The notes under the pieces were generated by a model. It saw nothing but the letters and a program-made list of their open reading frames with translations. It was not told the origin of the DNA and did no database searches. This document shows, in pieces, positions 17,574 to 25,110 of a stretch of DNA of 64,000 nt; the first letter of the stretch is position 1, and every line of letters begins with the position of its first letter. Where the stretch lies: NCBI GenBank assembly GCA_964480525.1, contig CAYZOV010000010.1, positions 1-64,000 of the forward strand. Direction: 5' to 3'. Source of the stretch: JAAZZIT01 sp964480525 (GTDB lineage: Bacteria; Bacillota; Clostridia; Oscillospirales; Ruminococcaceae). The position numbers and the translations under genes were made by a program.

Positions 17574-19841
17574 ATGGCAAAACGTATTAACTTAACAAGA
17601 AAAAATAATTACAATAATTATTCAAATTATTTATATAAATCCCGAAAGAAACCTATCACAATCGGTGTGGTTTTTGTGGTTGTGCTTGGTATAATTCTCG
17701 GAATTTTCGGGGTGCAAATGTACAGCAAACGCAAGCTTGTTTCCGCAAAATCAAAGGTCAAAACCTTTGCAAGTCAGATTCAGCAGCTTTCGTCAAAGGT
17801 TGACCCGTATTCCGACATTGACCTTGACGGTTTGACAAATGCAGAAGAAGAAAAGTACAACACAAACTACCTTAACACCGATACGGACGGGGACGGTTTG
17901 CGTGACGGCGACGAGGTTTCGCTGGGACTTGACCCGCTTAACGCCGACACCGACAACGACGGTATTCCCGACGGTTTGGAAATTTTGGCACAGCTTGACC
18001 CGAAATCCCCGACAACCGACGGAATCGACGATTTAACCAGAGAATTTACCTACGAAAACACAGTTGACGAAATCACAGCCGAAGTCAAGGGCGACGCTTT
18101 TGTTTACGGAACTTTGCTTGAAAAAATTAAACTTATCGGTTTCAGCGCAAATTCGTCGATTATCACCGACGCATACGAAATTTACAACGACCACGGTTTT
18201 AATTCTTGCAAAATCACTTTCGACGTTGACAAAAAATACATAGCAAGCGATATTTCCGTTTACAAATTTGACGTCAACCACGGCGGTTTTGAAAAAATTC
18301 AGTCAACCGTAAACGCCGACGGAACAGTCAGCGCAAACATAACCCAGTTCGGTACTTATATGGTTGCCGAAAGCTCTACAATTTCTCAGGAAGCACAAAC
18401 CAGAATACATTTTCTTATTGACAATTCAGGTTCTATGTACCCACAGGAAATTATCCCTAATTCCCCTGAAAACGACACCGATTTTAAACGTCTTGATTTT
18501 GCAAAGGAACTTATCGAAAAATTTGACGATTCCTATACAATTGCCATAAGCAAGTTTACAAAAGACTATACTTTCATGCAGGATTTTACTTCGGATAAAA
18601 AACTGCTCAACGCAACCCTTGACAGCATTAAAACGTGGGACGAAGATTTTAACGGAACGTATATTCAATCTTCCCTTGAAAAATGTATGGAAACTTTCGG
18701 CGAAACCGACGGCAAAACCGTAAATATTATCGTGCTTATCACTGACGGCGATTCAACCGAAAGCACCAAACCCGACGTGAATTATATTTCTCAGCTTGCA
18801 AAAGAAAAGAATATCATAATTATTACCGTCAGCATTGGAAACAATATTGACAAAACAATCCTGAGTTCAATTGCAAAACAGACCGACGGAAAATATTATT
18901 CCGCTTCTGACGCAAATCTTTTGGGAGATATTCACAACCAAATTGTAACCGCCCTTAATTACGATAAGGTTTCCATAAGCGAAACGGGCATTGGTTATGC
19001 AATGTACGACACGGGTTTTGTGCCGTCTGTGGACGGATTTTCTTTTGAAGATTACGCAACTTCAAACAGCGACACAATGTCCTTTGGTCTTTGCGTTTTC
19101 GCACGAAATTGGTTTACCAAAAATCTGACCACCAAAATGTCGCCTTTGACAAATGACGCCGGTTCTTGCGACGGTTACGACCTGACGGGTACGATTTTTG
19201 AAAAAAATCTTGCAAGCGGTAAAAAGCTTCGTGAATTTTCGTTTATTGCCGTAACAACGTCAAGATTTATCGACCCGACAAGATACCTTAATTTTGAAAA
19301 CAGTAAAGGCACAACCCTAAGCGTTCTTGACGATATAAAAATCGAAGCTCTCAGCAAAGGTTGGTCGCAAAAAAACTATACTTTGGACAGCGAAATTATG
19401 GGATTCAAAAGCGTAAATTTCCTTGCGCTTGACGTTGTGGGCAAATATGAAGATATCGAAGCAACCTACGGCAAAGACGAAGCAAGTTTTTACAAAACAA
19501 TCGAAGCGCTTAATTTGGAATACTATAACACTTCAAAAATCGGCGTCAGCCTTAATACGGGATTTTCTTCTCTTTCAAATCAGCTGGCCGACGGTATTCC
19601 CGCAGTTTTGGTAATCGACGGAAAATACGCCGTAAACGCTATTTCTCTTGTACGAAACGCCCAGAATCCAAGCGAATATGTGCTTAAAGTTTACGACCCT
19701 AGATACAAAGACAGAGTAACCGAGGTTAATATCAAGAAAAACGTTAATCTGTCTGTGGCAAAGGACGGAACCGTTAAGCATATCGGAATGGGATATTCCG
19801 CAACAATTGACGGTGAAAATGTCGCCGTAACTATTTATTAA
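17574..19841 (+). CDS. Membrane-anchored VWA-domain protein with Ca-binding Asp repeats
   Basis: 755 aa from ATG 17574, which has an AGGAGG ribosome site; an upstream in-frame ATG at 17529 sits at the transcription start. A basic N-terminus and one transmembrane helix (about residues 28-50) anchor it, leaving the bulk outside. Residues 80-145 carry thrombospondin type 3-like Asp repeats (DIDLDG, DTDGDGLRDGDE, DTDNDGIPDGLE) likely to bind calcium. A VWA domain follows with MIDAS D283-N-S285-G-S287 and LITDGDST. The C-terminal ~200 residues resemble a secreted globular module (a papain-like fold is possible, not shown). The gene is a single unit with its own terminator. The ligand is unknown; adhesion or surface sensing is inference. 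Confidence 0.85.
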   Translation: MAKRINLTRKNNYNNYSNYLYKSRKKPITIGVVFVVVLGIILGIFGVQMYSKRKLVSAKSKVKTFASQIQQLSSKVDPYSDIDLDGLTNAEEEKYNTNYLNTDTDGDGLRDGDEVSLGLDPLNADTDNDGIPDGLEILAQLDPKSPTTDGIDDLTREFTYENTVDEITAEVKGDAFVYGTLLEKIKLIGFSANSSIITDAYEIYNDHGFNSCKITFDVDKKYIASDISVYKFDVNHGGFEKIQSTVNADGTVSANITQFGTYMVAESSTISQEAQTRIHFLIDNSGSMYPQEIIPNSPENDTDFKRLDFAKELIEKFDDSYTIAISKFTKDYTFMQDFTSDKKLLNATLDSIKTWDEDFNGTYIQSSLEKCMETFGETDGKTVNIIVLITDGDSTESTKPDVNYISQLAKEKNIIIITVSIGNNIDKTILSSIAKQTDGKYYSASDANLLGDIHNQIVTALNYDKVSISETGIGYAMYDTGFVPSVDGFSFEDYATSNSDTMSFGLCVFARNWFTKNLTTKMSPLTNDAGSCDGYDLTGTIFEKNLASGKKLREFSFIAVTTSRFIDPTRYLNFENSKGTTLSVLDDIKIEALSKGWSQKNYTLDSEIMGFKSVNFLALDVVGKYEDIEATYGKDEASFYKTIEALNLEYYNTSKIGVSLNTGFSSLSNQLADGIPAVLVIDGKYAVNAISLVRNAQNPSEYVLKVYDPRYKDRVTEVNIKKNVNLSVAKDGTVKHIGMGYSATIDGENVAVTIY

Positions 19842-19852
19842 ACTATAAACCA

Positions 19853-19880
19853 AAAGCCTGCGTTTTTGCGGGCTTTTTTT
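19853..19880 (+). terminator. Terminator after the VWA-protein gene
   Basis: AAAGCCTGC (19853-19861) pairs with GCGGGCTTT (19868-19876), one wobble, followed by T residues. Confidence 0.9.
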
Positions 19881-19911
19881 CATAAGTTTTGCCTATATGA
19901 AGCAAAAAATA

Positions 19912-19940
19912 TTGACTTTTTCTCTGCAAAAAGGTATAAT
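19912..19940 (+). promoter_or_regulatory. Promoter of the lrp-aminotransferase-ispE operon
   Basis: TTGACT (19912-19917), 17 bases, TATAAT (19935-19940). The leader to the regulator ATG at 20014 is about 65 nt. Confidence 0.82.
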
Positions 19941-20013
19941 TAAAATGTATAGGAAAATTTCCTGTGCCGAAATTTTTACAGTTTTCCCAAATGGAGAACG
20001 GAAAGGACATATT

Positions 20014-20493
20014 ATGAACGCATTGATAAATTTGCTTAAATCAAACGCCAGACTTACCAACAACGAATTGGCGGTTATGCTTGACACAGACGAAAAAACA
20101 GTCGCCAAAGAAATAGCCAAATTGGAAGAAAAAGGCATTATTAAAGGATATACAACTATTATTAACGACGAACTTGTTGACGACGAACTTGTTACGGCGC
20201 TTATCGAAATTAAGGTTACGCCACAGGCTCAAAGTGGTTTTGACGCAATCGCAAGAACAATAAGCTCATATGACGAAGTTGAATCTTGCTTTTTAATGTC
20301 GGGAACTTACGATTTGTGCATTACTATTAGCGGTAAAAATTTAAGAGAAATTTCACAGTTTGTTGCACAGCGTCTTGCTCCAATCGAGGGCGTTTTGTCA
20401 ACCGCAACAAATTTCGTGCTTAAACGCTACAAGGAAAACGGCATAACAATTTGCGAAGAAGTAATTGACGAAAGAGGAATGGTATCTCCATGA
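20014..20493 (+). CDS. Lrp/AsnC-family transcriptional regulator
   Basis: 159 aa from ATG 20014 (GGAAAGG ribosome site). A longer in-frame start at 19897 lies upstream of the promoter and is excluded. The N-terminal winged helix-turn-helix (INLLKSNARLTNNELAVML, KEIAKLEEKGIIKGYTTII) is followed by a RAM-type ligand-binding domain (VTALIEIKV, YDEVESCFLMSGTYDLCITISG). Its stop overlaps the start of the aminotransferase gene by four bases, so it probably regulates, or responds to the product of, that enzyme in amino-acid metabolism. The effector is unknown. Confidence 0.92.
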   Translation: MNALINLLKSNARLTNNELAVMLDTDEKTVAKEIAKLEEKGIIKGYTTIINDELVDDELVTALIEIKVTPQAQSGFDAIARTISSYDEVESCFLMSGTYDLCITISGKNLREISQFVAQRLAPIEGVLSTATNFVLKRYKENGITICEEVIDERGMVSP

Positions 20494-21665
20494 TGGATTA
20501 TGATAAAGTGATTTGTAAAGCCGCTAGGGAAATGAAGCCTAGTGGCATACGAAAATTTTTCGATATTGCTCAACAGCTTGAGGGGGTTATTTCCTTAGGT
20601 GTTGGCGAACCTGACTTTCAGACCCCGTGGAAAATCAGACAAGAAGCAATTAAAACCCTTGAAAAGGGCAAAACTACATATACGGGAAACAGAGGTCTTT
20701 CGGAACTTTGCGTTGAAATATCAAAATATTTCGAGGACACAATTAACACAACCTATGACCCTAATAAGGAAATTATTGTGACCGTGGGCGGTTCTGAAGC
20801 TATTGACGCTACAATCAGAGCCACGGTTGACGTGGGCGACGAAGTTTTGATTGTTGAACCGTCTTTTGTGTGCTATGCTCCGTTGGTTTCGTTGTCGGGC
20901 GGTGTGCCTGTGCCTATCGCTACAAAGGTTGAAAATAATTTCAAACTCACAGCACAGGAATTAAAAGAAAAAATTACGGATAAAACTAAGGTGCTTATTT
21001 TGCCGTTTCCGAATAATCCGACAGGTGCTGTAATGCGAAAAGAGGATTTGGAACAAATTGCCGAAGTTTTGCGTGATACGAATATTGTTGTTATTTCCGA
21101 CGAAATTTACAGCGAGCTTACATACGGCGGAAAACATTATTCAATCGCACAATGCGACGGAATGAGAGAAAGAACCGTTGTTATAAACGGATTTTCAAAG
21201 AGTTTCGCTATGACGGGCTGGCGACTTGGCTTTATGGCAGGACCGGAGGAAATTATTAAGCATATTTTCAAAATTCACCAGTATGCTATAATGTGTTCGC
21301 CGACAACAAGCCAGTACGCAGCTATCGCAGGGCTAAAATATTGCCGAAACGAAGTTAAAAATATGGTTGACGAATACAATATGCGCCGTAGACTTGTAGT
21401 TGACGGCTTTAATAAGCTTGGGCTTGAATGTTTTTCACCGGAGGGTGCGTTTTACGTTTTCCCATCAATTAAATCAACAGGTCTTTCAAGCAAGGATTTT
21501 TGCGAAAAACTTGTTTACGACAAAAAAGTCGCAGTCGTGCCGGGTGACGCTTTCGGCGAAAGCGGTGAGGGATTTATCCGTGTTTCGTATGCTTATTCGG
21601 TTAAGCATTTAAAAGAAGCGCTTAAACGTATCGGCGAATTTCTTGACGAATATAACAACAAATAA
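20490..21665 (+). CDS. PLP-dependent class I/II aminotransferase
   Basis: 391 aa fold-type I aminotransferase. Family marks are GVGEPDFQTP at the substrate entry, FPNNPTGAVM, SDEIYSELTYGG, the PLP-lysine region NGFSKSFAMTGWRLGF (Lys near 237) and a C-terminal Arg in FIRVSYA. Close relatives act on aspartate, aromatic amino acids or alanine; the exact donor cannot be told. Translationally coupled to the Lrp/AsnC gene (ATGATGG overlap), a common pairing in Clostridia. Two adjacent ATG codons (20490, 20493) could start it. Confidence 0.92.
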   Translation: MMDYDKVICKAAREMKPSGIRKFFDIAQQLEGVISLGVGEPDFQTPWKIRQEAIKTLEKGKTTYTGNRGLSELCVEISKYFEDTINTTYDPNKEIIVTVGGSEAIDATIRATVDVGDEVLIVEPSFVCYAPLVSLSGGVPVPIATKVENNFKLTAQELKEKITDKTKVLILPFPNNPTGAVMRKEDLEQIAEVLRDTNIVVISDEIYSELTYGGKHYSIAQCDGMRERTVVINGFSKSFAMTGWRLGFMAGPEEIIKHIFKIHQYAIMCSPTTSQYAAIAGLKYCRNEVKNMVDEYNMRRRLVVDGFNKLGLECFSPEGAFYVFPSIKSTGLSSKDFCEKLVYDKKVAVVPGDAFGESGEGFIRVSYAYSVKHLKEALKRIGEFLDEYNNK

Positions 21666-21676
21666 GGAGATTTTTA

Positions 21677-22555
21677 ATGTCTGACAGTATAACCTTAAAG
21701 GCTTATGGCAAATTGAATTTGCTTTTGGATATAGTGGGCAAACTTTCAAACGGGTATCATACTTTGAAATCGGTTTTCCAGTCCGTTTCGGTGTATGACC
21801 TTGTCACCGTGGAACTTGTTGACGGTGATAAAATTTTAATAGAGTGTGATGACAAAAACGTACCGACAGACAGCTCAAACCTCGTTTATAAGGCTTGCGA
21901 ACGCTTTTTTGAATTTGCGCAAATTGCTCCATGTGGGGTTAAAATAACAATAGAAAAGCACATTCCCGCAATGGCAGGTATGGCAGGGGGAAGTAGCGAT
22001 TGTGCCGCAACTTTAGTGGCACTTGACAAACTTTTGCATACAAACTTTTCCGTGGACGCTCTTTGCGATATTGGCGTAAAACTGGGTGCTGACGTGCCGT
22101 TTTGTCTGACGGGCGGAACTGTGCTTTGTGAGGGAATCGGCGAAATTATGACGCGTCTGCCCGATTTGAAAAATTGCTATTTTGCCGTGGTTAAGCCTGA
22201 TTTGTGCATTTCAACCCCCGAAAGTTATAAAAAATTCGATTCTATGGTTATAACCGAAAAATCGAAAACAGACGATATGATTGCCGGTCTTGTTGTGGGA
22301 AATATTGACACGGTTTCAAATTGTCTTTATAACGCTCTGGAAATTTCGTCGGACTATGAAGAAATTAAAAATTTGAAAAAATCCATGCTTGAAAACGGCG
22401 CTTTGGGTTCGCTTATGACGGGAAGCGGTTCGGCGGTTTTCGGCGTTTATCACGCAAAACGTGAAGCGGACGCTTGCGTTAAAAAGCTTAAAAAGGAATA
22501 CCCTTTTGCCGAGGTTGTGAAACCTGTTGATAAGGGTTGGGAAATACTGGATTAA
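21677..22555 (+). CDS. ispE: 4-diphosphocytidyl-2-C-methyl-D-erythritol kinase
   Basis: 292 aa GHMP kinase of the non-mevalonate (MEP) isoprenoid pathway. It phosphorylates the 2-hydroxyl of CDP-methylerythritol. Motifs are AYGKLNLLLDIVGKLSNGYH at the N-terminus, the ATP loop MAGMAGGSSDCAATL near residue 100, GADVPFCL and the C-terminal MTGSGSAVFGV. It starts 11 bases after the aminotransferase with AAGGAG and continues the operon. Full length for the family. Confidence 0.96.
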   Translation: MSDSITLKAYGKLNLLLDIVGKLSNGYHTLKSVFQSVSVYDLVTVELVDGDKILIECDDKNVPTDSSNLVYKACERFFEFAQIAPCGVKITIEKHIPAMAGMAGGSSDCAATLVALDKLLHTNFSVDALCDIGVKLGADVPFCLTGGTVLCEGIGEIMTRLPDLKNCYFAVVKPDLCISTPESYKKFDSMVITEKSKTDDMIAGLVVGNIDTVSNCLYNALEISSDYEEIKNLKKSMLENGALGSLMTGSGSAVFGVYHAKREADACVKKLKKEYPFAEVVKPVDKGWEILD

Positions 22556-22574
22556 CCATTAAGGGGGAGAAAAA

Positions 22575-23543
22575 ATGGCGAAAAATAAGTGTAAAAACTG
22601 CGGTTATAGATTTAAGCGTGACGACGGTGCGATTTGTCCCGAATGTCTTTCGTCCCGTGAGGACACTATGGACTGCGAGGACTTTTCTTCGGATTTGCAC
22701 TCTCATGAGGAGGGCTTTTTCGGACAGCGTGAGGAAATGAGCGACGCACAGAAACAGCTTGAACAGGAACGTTTTCAAAACGCTGTTGACAAGGCAAAAC
22801 GTAGTGGCAATTCCCAACATTTCGGAAGTCGTTCTACCACTTTTAATCCGAAAACTTCGTCGGTAAATTATACATATACAAGCACCACCAATCCAAATGC
22901 TACGCCGAATTTCAGAATTTATCCTATGTCAAACGGACAGTATATGCATAACGTAGCCGGAAAGGTGGAAAAAGCCCGAAAACGTGTTCGTATAATTATT
23001 ATTTGCATGATTGTTATTATGATAATAAGTGCGATTTGTTCCGGCATTTTCAGAGCTATTGAGGACAATTCCGGTTATTATGACGACAGTTATGTTTATA
23101 GGGATATCGAACAAGAAACATTTTTTTCAACCGAAATTTACACAGATGATTACACTATCGCTTTTTACCAGCCGTCTGTTGTTGTGTATGACCTGAAAGG
23201 CGTAATCGACGAATACGATTCCGACGATTATGTAATAATCGAGGTGCCTGTTTTGGTGAGGAGCCAATCTCAATACGACATAATGTCAAGCAACATTTTG
23301 CTTAATATGGAAGTGGACTGCTTGTCTTTTTACGACGAATTTTTGCCGTGCCCTAAACTTGACGAAGCAAACACCGATTTTGCCATAACTTCATACCAGA
23401 CCGCATATTATTCATATTTTTTTGTTGTGGAAAAATCTGACGCCTATCGGCTTGTTTTCAACGACAGTACATACGGTCAGACCGTGCATTATACGATTGA
23501 TTTTGAGCTTGATTACGAGCAAAACGCAAAGGAAGATATTTAG
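22575..23543 (+). CDS. Hypothetical protein: zinc ribbon plus one membrane helix
   Basis: 322 aa, not recognised as a named family. An N-terminal CxxC...CxxC zinc ribbon (CKNCGYRFKRDDGAICPEC) begins at residue 6. A polar, low-complexity linker follows (about 30-135). One transmembrane helix (about 139-163, rich in Ile and Met) leads to an extracytoplasmic domain of ~155 residues rich in Tyr and Asp. This layout is common in Clostridia for small-ligand sensors or stress proteins of unknown role. The ribosome site GGGGGAG is strong. It sits inside the ispE-to-metH run with short gaps. Confidence 0.75.
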   Translation: MAKNKCKNCGYRFKRDDGAICPECLSSREDTMDCEDFSSDLHSHEEGFFGQREEMSDAQKQLEQERFQNAVDKAKRSGNSQHFGSRSTTFNPKTSSVNYTYTSTTNPNATPNFRIYPMSNGQYMHNVAGKVEKARKRVRIIIICMIVIMIISAICSGIFRAIEDNSGYYDDSYVYRDIEQETFFSTEIYTDDYTIAFYQPSVVVYDLKGVIDEYDSDDYVIIEVPVLVRSQSQYDIMSSNILLNMEVDCLSFYDEFLPCPKLDEANTDFAITSYQTAYYSYFFVVEKSDAYRLVFNDSTYGQTVHYTIDFELDYEQNAKEDI

Positions 23544-23548
23544 AATTT

Positions 23549-24436
23549 ATGGACTTAACAAAATGTGAGCTTTGCCCCAGACGATGTAAGGCTGACAGAA
23601 CCAAAGGATACGGATTTTGTGGCGAAAATCACGAAATCCGTATTGCAAATTATCAGCTTCATTTTTGGGAAGAGCCTGTTATAAGTGGCAAAAACGGTTC
23701 GGGAACGGTGTTTTTTTCGGGGTGCGTGTTGAAATGTGTTTTTTGCCAAAACTACGAAATTTCCGCACAAAACAAAGGGTATGTTGTTACGCCAAAACGA
23801 CTTGGGGAGATTTTTTTGGAGCTTCAAGACAAGGGTGCAAACAACATAAATCTCGTAACCCCTACCCACTTTGTTCCCCAAATTTTAAACGCACTTGACC
23901 TTGTAAGGGAAAACTTAAAAATCCCCGTGGTTTATAATTGTGGGGGCTATGAGCGAGTGGAAACTCTGGAAATGCTAAGAGGATATGTGGATATTTTTCT
24001 GCCTGACGTGAAGTATTTTTCAGGGGATATTTCAAAAAAATATTCAAAAGCAGAGGACTATTTTGAAAATTCAATTAACGCTGTAAAAAAAATGGTGGAG
24101 CTTGTGGGCAAACCGAAAATAGAAAACGGGCTTATGAAAAAAGGCGTAATCGTAAGACATTTGGTTTTGCCGAATTGTCGCAAGGACAGCATAGAGGTTA
24201 TAAAAAATCTTGGTGAAAATTTTTCAAAGGACGAGATTTTTATAAGTCTTATGAGCCAGTATGTGCCGATGTATAAAGCACTTGAAATTAAGGAGCTTAA
24301 TAGACGAGTTTCAACCTTTGAGTACAATAGCGTACTTGAGGCTTGCGAAAAATACGGCTGGGACGGATTTGTACAGGAGCGTTCTTCTGCGACAGACATT
24401 TATGTTCCACCATTTTCGGATAGGGAAATTTTATGA
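23549..24436 (+). CDS. PflX-like radical SAM protein
   Basis: 295 aa radical SAM protein of the COG1313/PflX group, related to pyruvate formate-lyase activating enzymes. The SAM cluster motif is C59-x3-C63-x2-C66 (GCVLKCVFCQNYE). An N-terminal cysteine set (C6, C9, C13, C24: CELCPRRC...GFC) could hold a second cluster. The core has YNCGGYE and DIFLPDVKYF strands. No glycyl radical enzyme gene is nearby, so the substrate is unknown. Its stop overlaps the next start by four bases (ATGA), coupling it to the methionine synthase reactivation gene. Confidence 0.88.
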   Translation: MDLTKCELCPRRCKADRTKGYGFCGENHEIRIANYQLHFWEEPVISGKNGSGTVFFSGCVLKCVFCQNYEISAQNKGYVVTPKRLGEIFLELQDKGANNINLVTPTHFVPQILNALDLVRENLKIPVVYNCGGYERVETLEMLRGYVDIFLPDVKYFSGDISKKYSKAEDYFENSINAVKKMVELVGKPKIENGLMKKGVIVRHLVLPNCRKDSIEVIKNLGENFSKDEIFISLMSQYVPMYKALEIKELNRRVSTFEYNSVLEACEKYGWDGFVQERSSATDIYVPPFSDREIL

Positions 24437-25110
24437 AAATAGAAAAAATACGAATTGACGAGGCAAAAAGGTATATGGGGTACACCTCGGTAAAAGCTGA
24501 TGATAGCTTTGATGAGGTTATTGCACAGCTTGAAACAGAAATTTTGCAAAACGCTACTCCTAAATATACCTACAAAATATTTGAAATTGAAAATAACGAC
24601 CACCATAACCACCTTGTTACTTTGAAGAACACCAAAATGGTTTTTAAGGGCAGGGATATTTCAAACCATTTAAAGGGCTGTCAAAGGGTGGTTGTTATGG
24701 CGTGTACAACAGGTGACGCTGTGGACAAATTGGTGCGAAAGTACAAGGTTTGCGATATGGCAAAGGCGATAGCGTGCGATTGTTTGGGGTCGGCACTTAT
24801 CGAACAAATTTGTGACGAGGCACAGCGTGAAATTTGCGAAAAAATCCACGGCTATACAACGTGGAGATATTCCTGTGGGTACGGGGATTTTCCTTTGGAA
24901 ACCCAGCGTGATATTGTAAATGTTCTCAATATGCAAAAGATTATTGGCGTGACCTTGAGCGACAGCCTTTTGATGACGCCTGTAAAATCGGTTACGGCTG
25001 TGTTTGGAATTAGCACAACTCCCGTGGAGCAAAAACGCAGAGGTTGTGAAAGCTGTAACCTTTATAAAACCTGCAATTTTAGAAAACGAGGCGAACGATG
25101 TAATGGATAA
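24433..25110 (+). CDS. Stand-alone methionine synthase activation-domain protein
   Basis: 225 aa, corresponding to the C-terminal reactivation domain of MetH, which in the E. coli enzyme binds SAM and re-methylates oxidised cobalamin. Visible features are MGYTSVKADDSFDEVI, a central VVVMACTTGDAVDKLVRKY, a tail similar to the usual Tyr/Ser-rich SAM loop (TTWRYSCGYGDFPLETQRDI) and ending CESCNLYKTC. It overlaps the catalytic metH by eight bases, so the two are translationally coupled parts of one functional enzyme. Confidence 0.9.
   Translation: MKIEKIRIDEAKRYMGYTSVKADDSFDEVIAQLETEILQNATPKYTYKIFEIENNDHHNHLVTLKNTKMVFKGRDISNHLKGCQRVVVMACTTGDAVDKLVRKYKVCDMAKAIACDCLGSALIEQICDEAQREICEKIHGYTTWRYSCGYGDFPLETQRDIVNVLNMQKIIGVTLSDSLLMTPVKSVTAVFGISTTPVEQKRRGCESCNLYKTCNFRKRGERCNG

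Noticed and set aside
19897..20013. Longer start of the Lrp/AsnC regulator
   Set aside because: The frame runs through a full-consensus promoter at 19912-19940; ATG 20014 has a ribosome site and gives the standard length.
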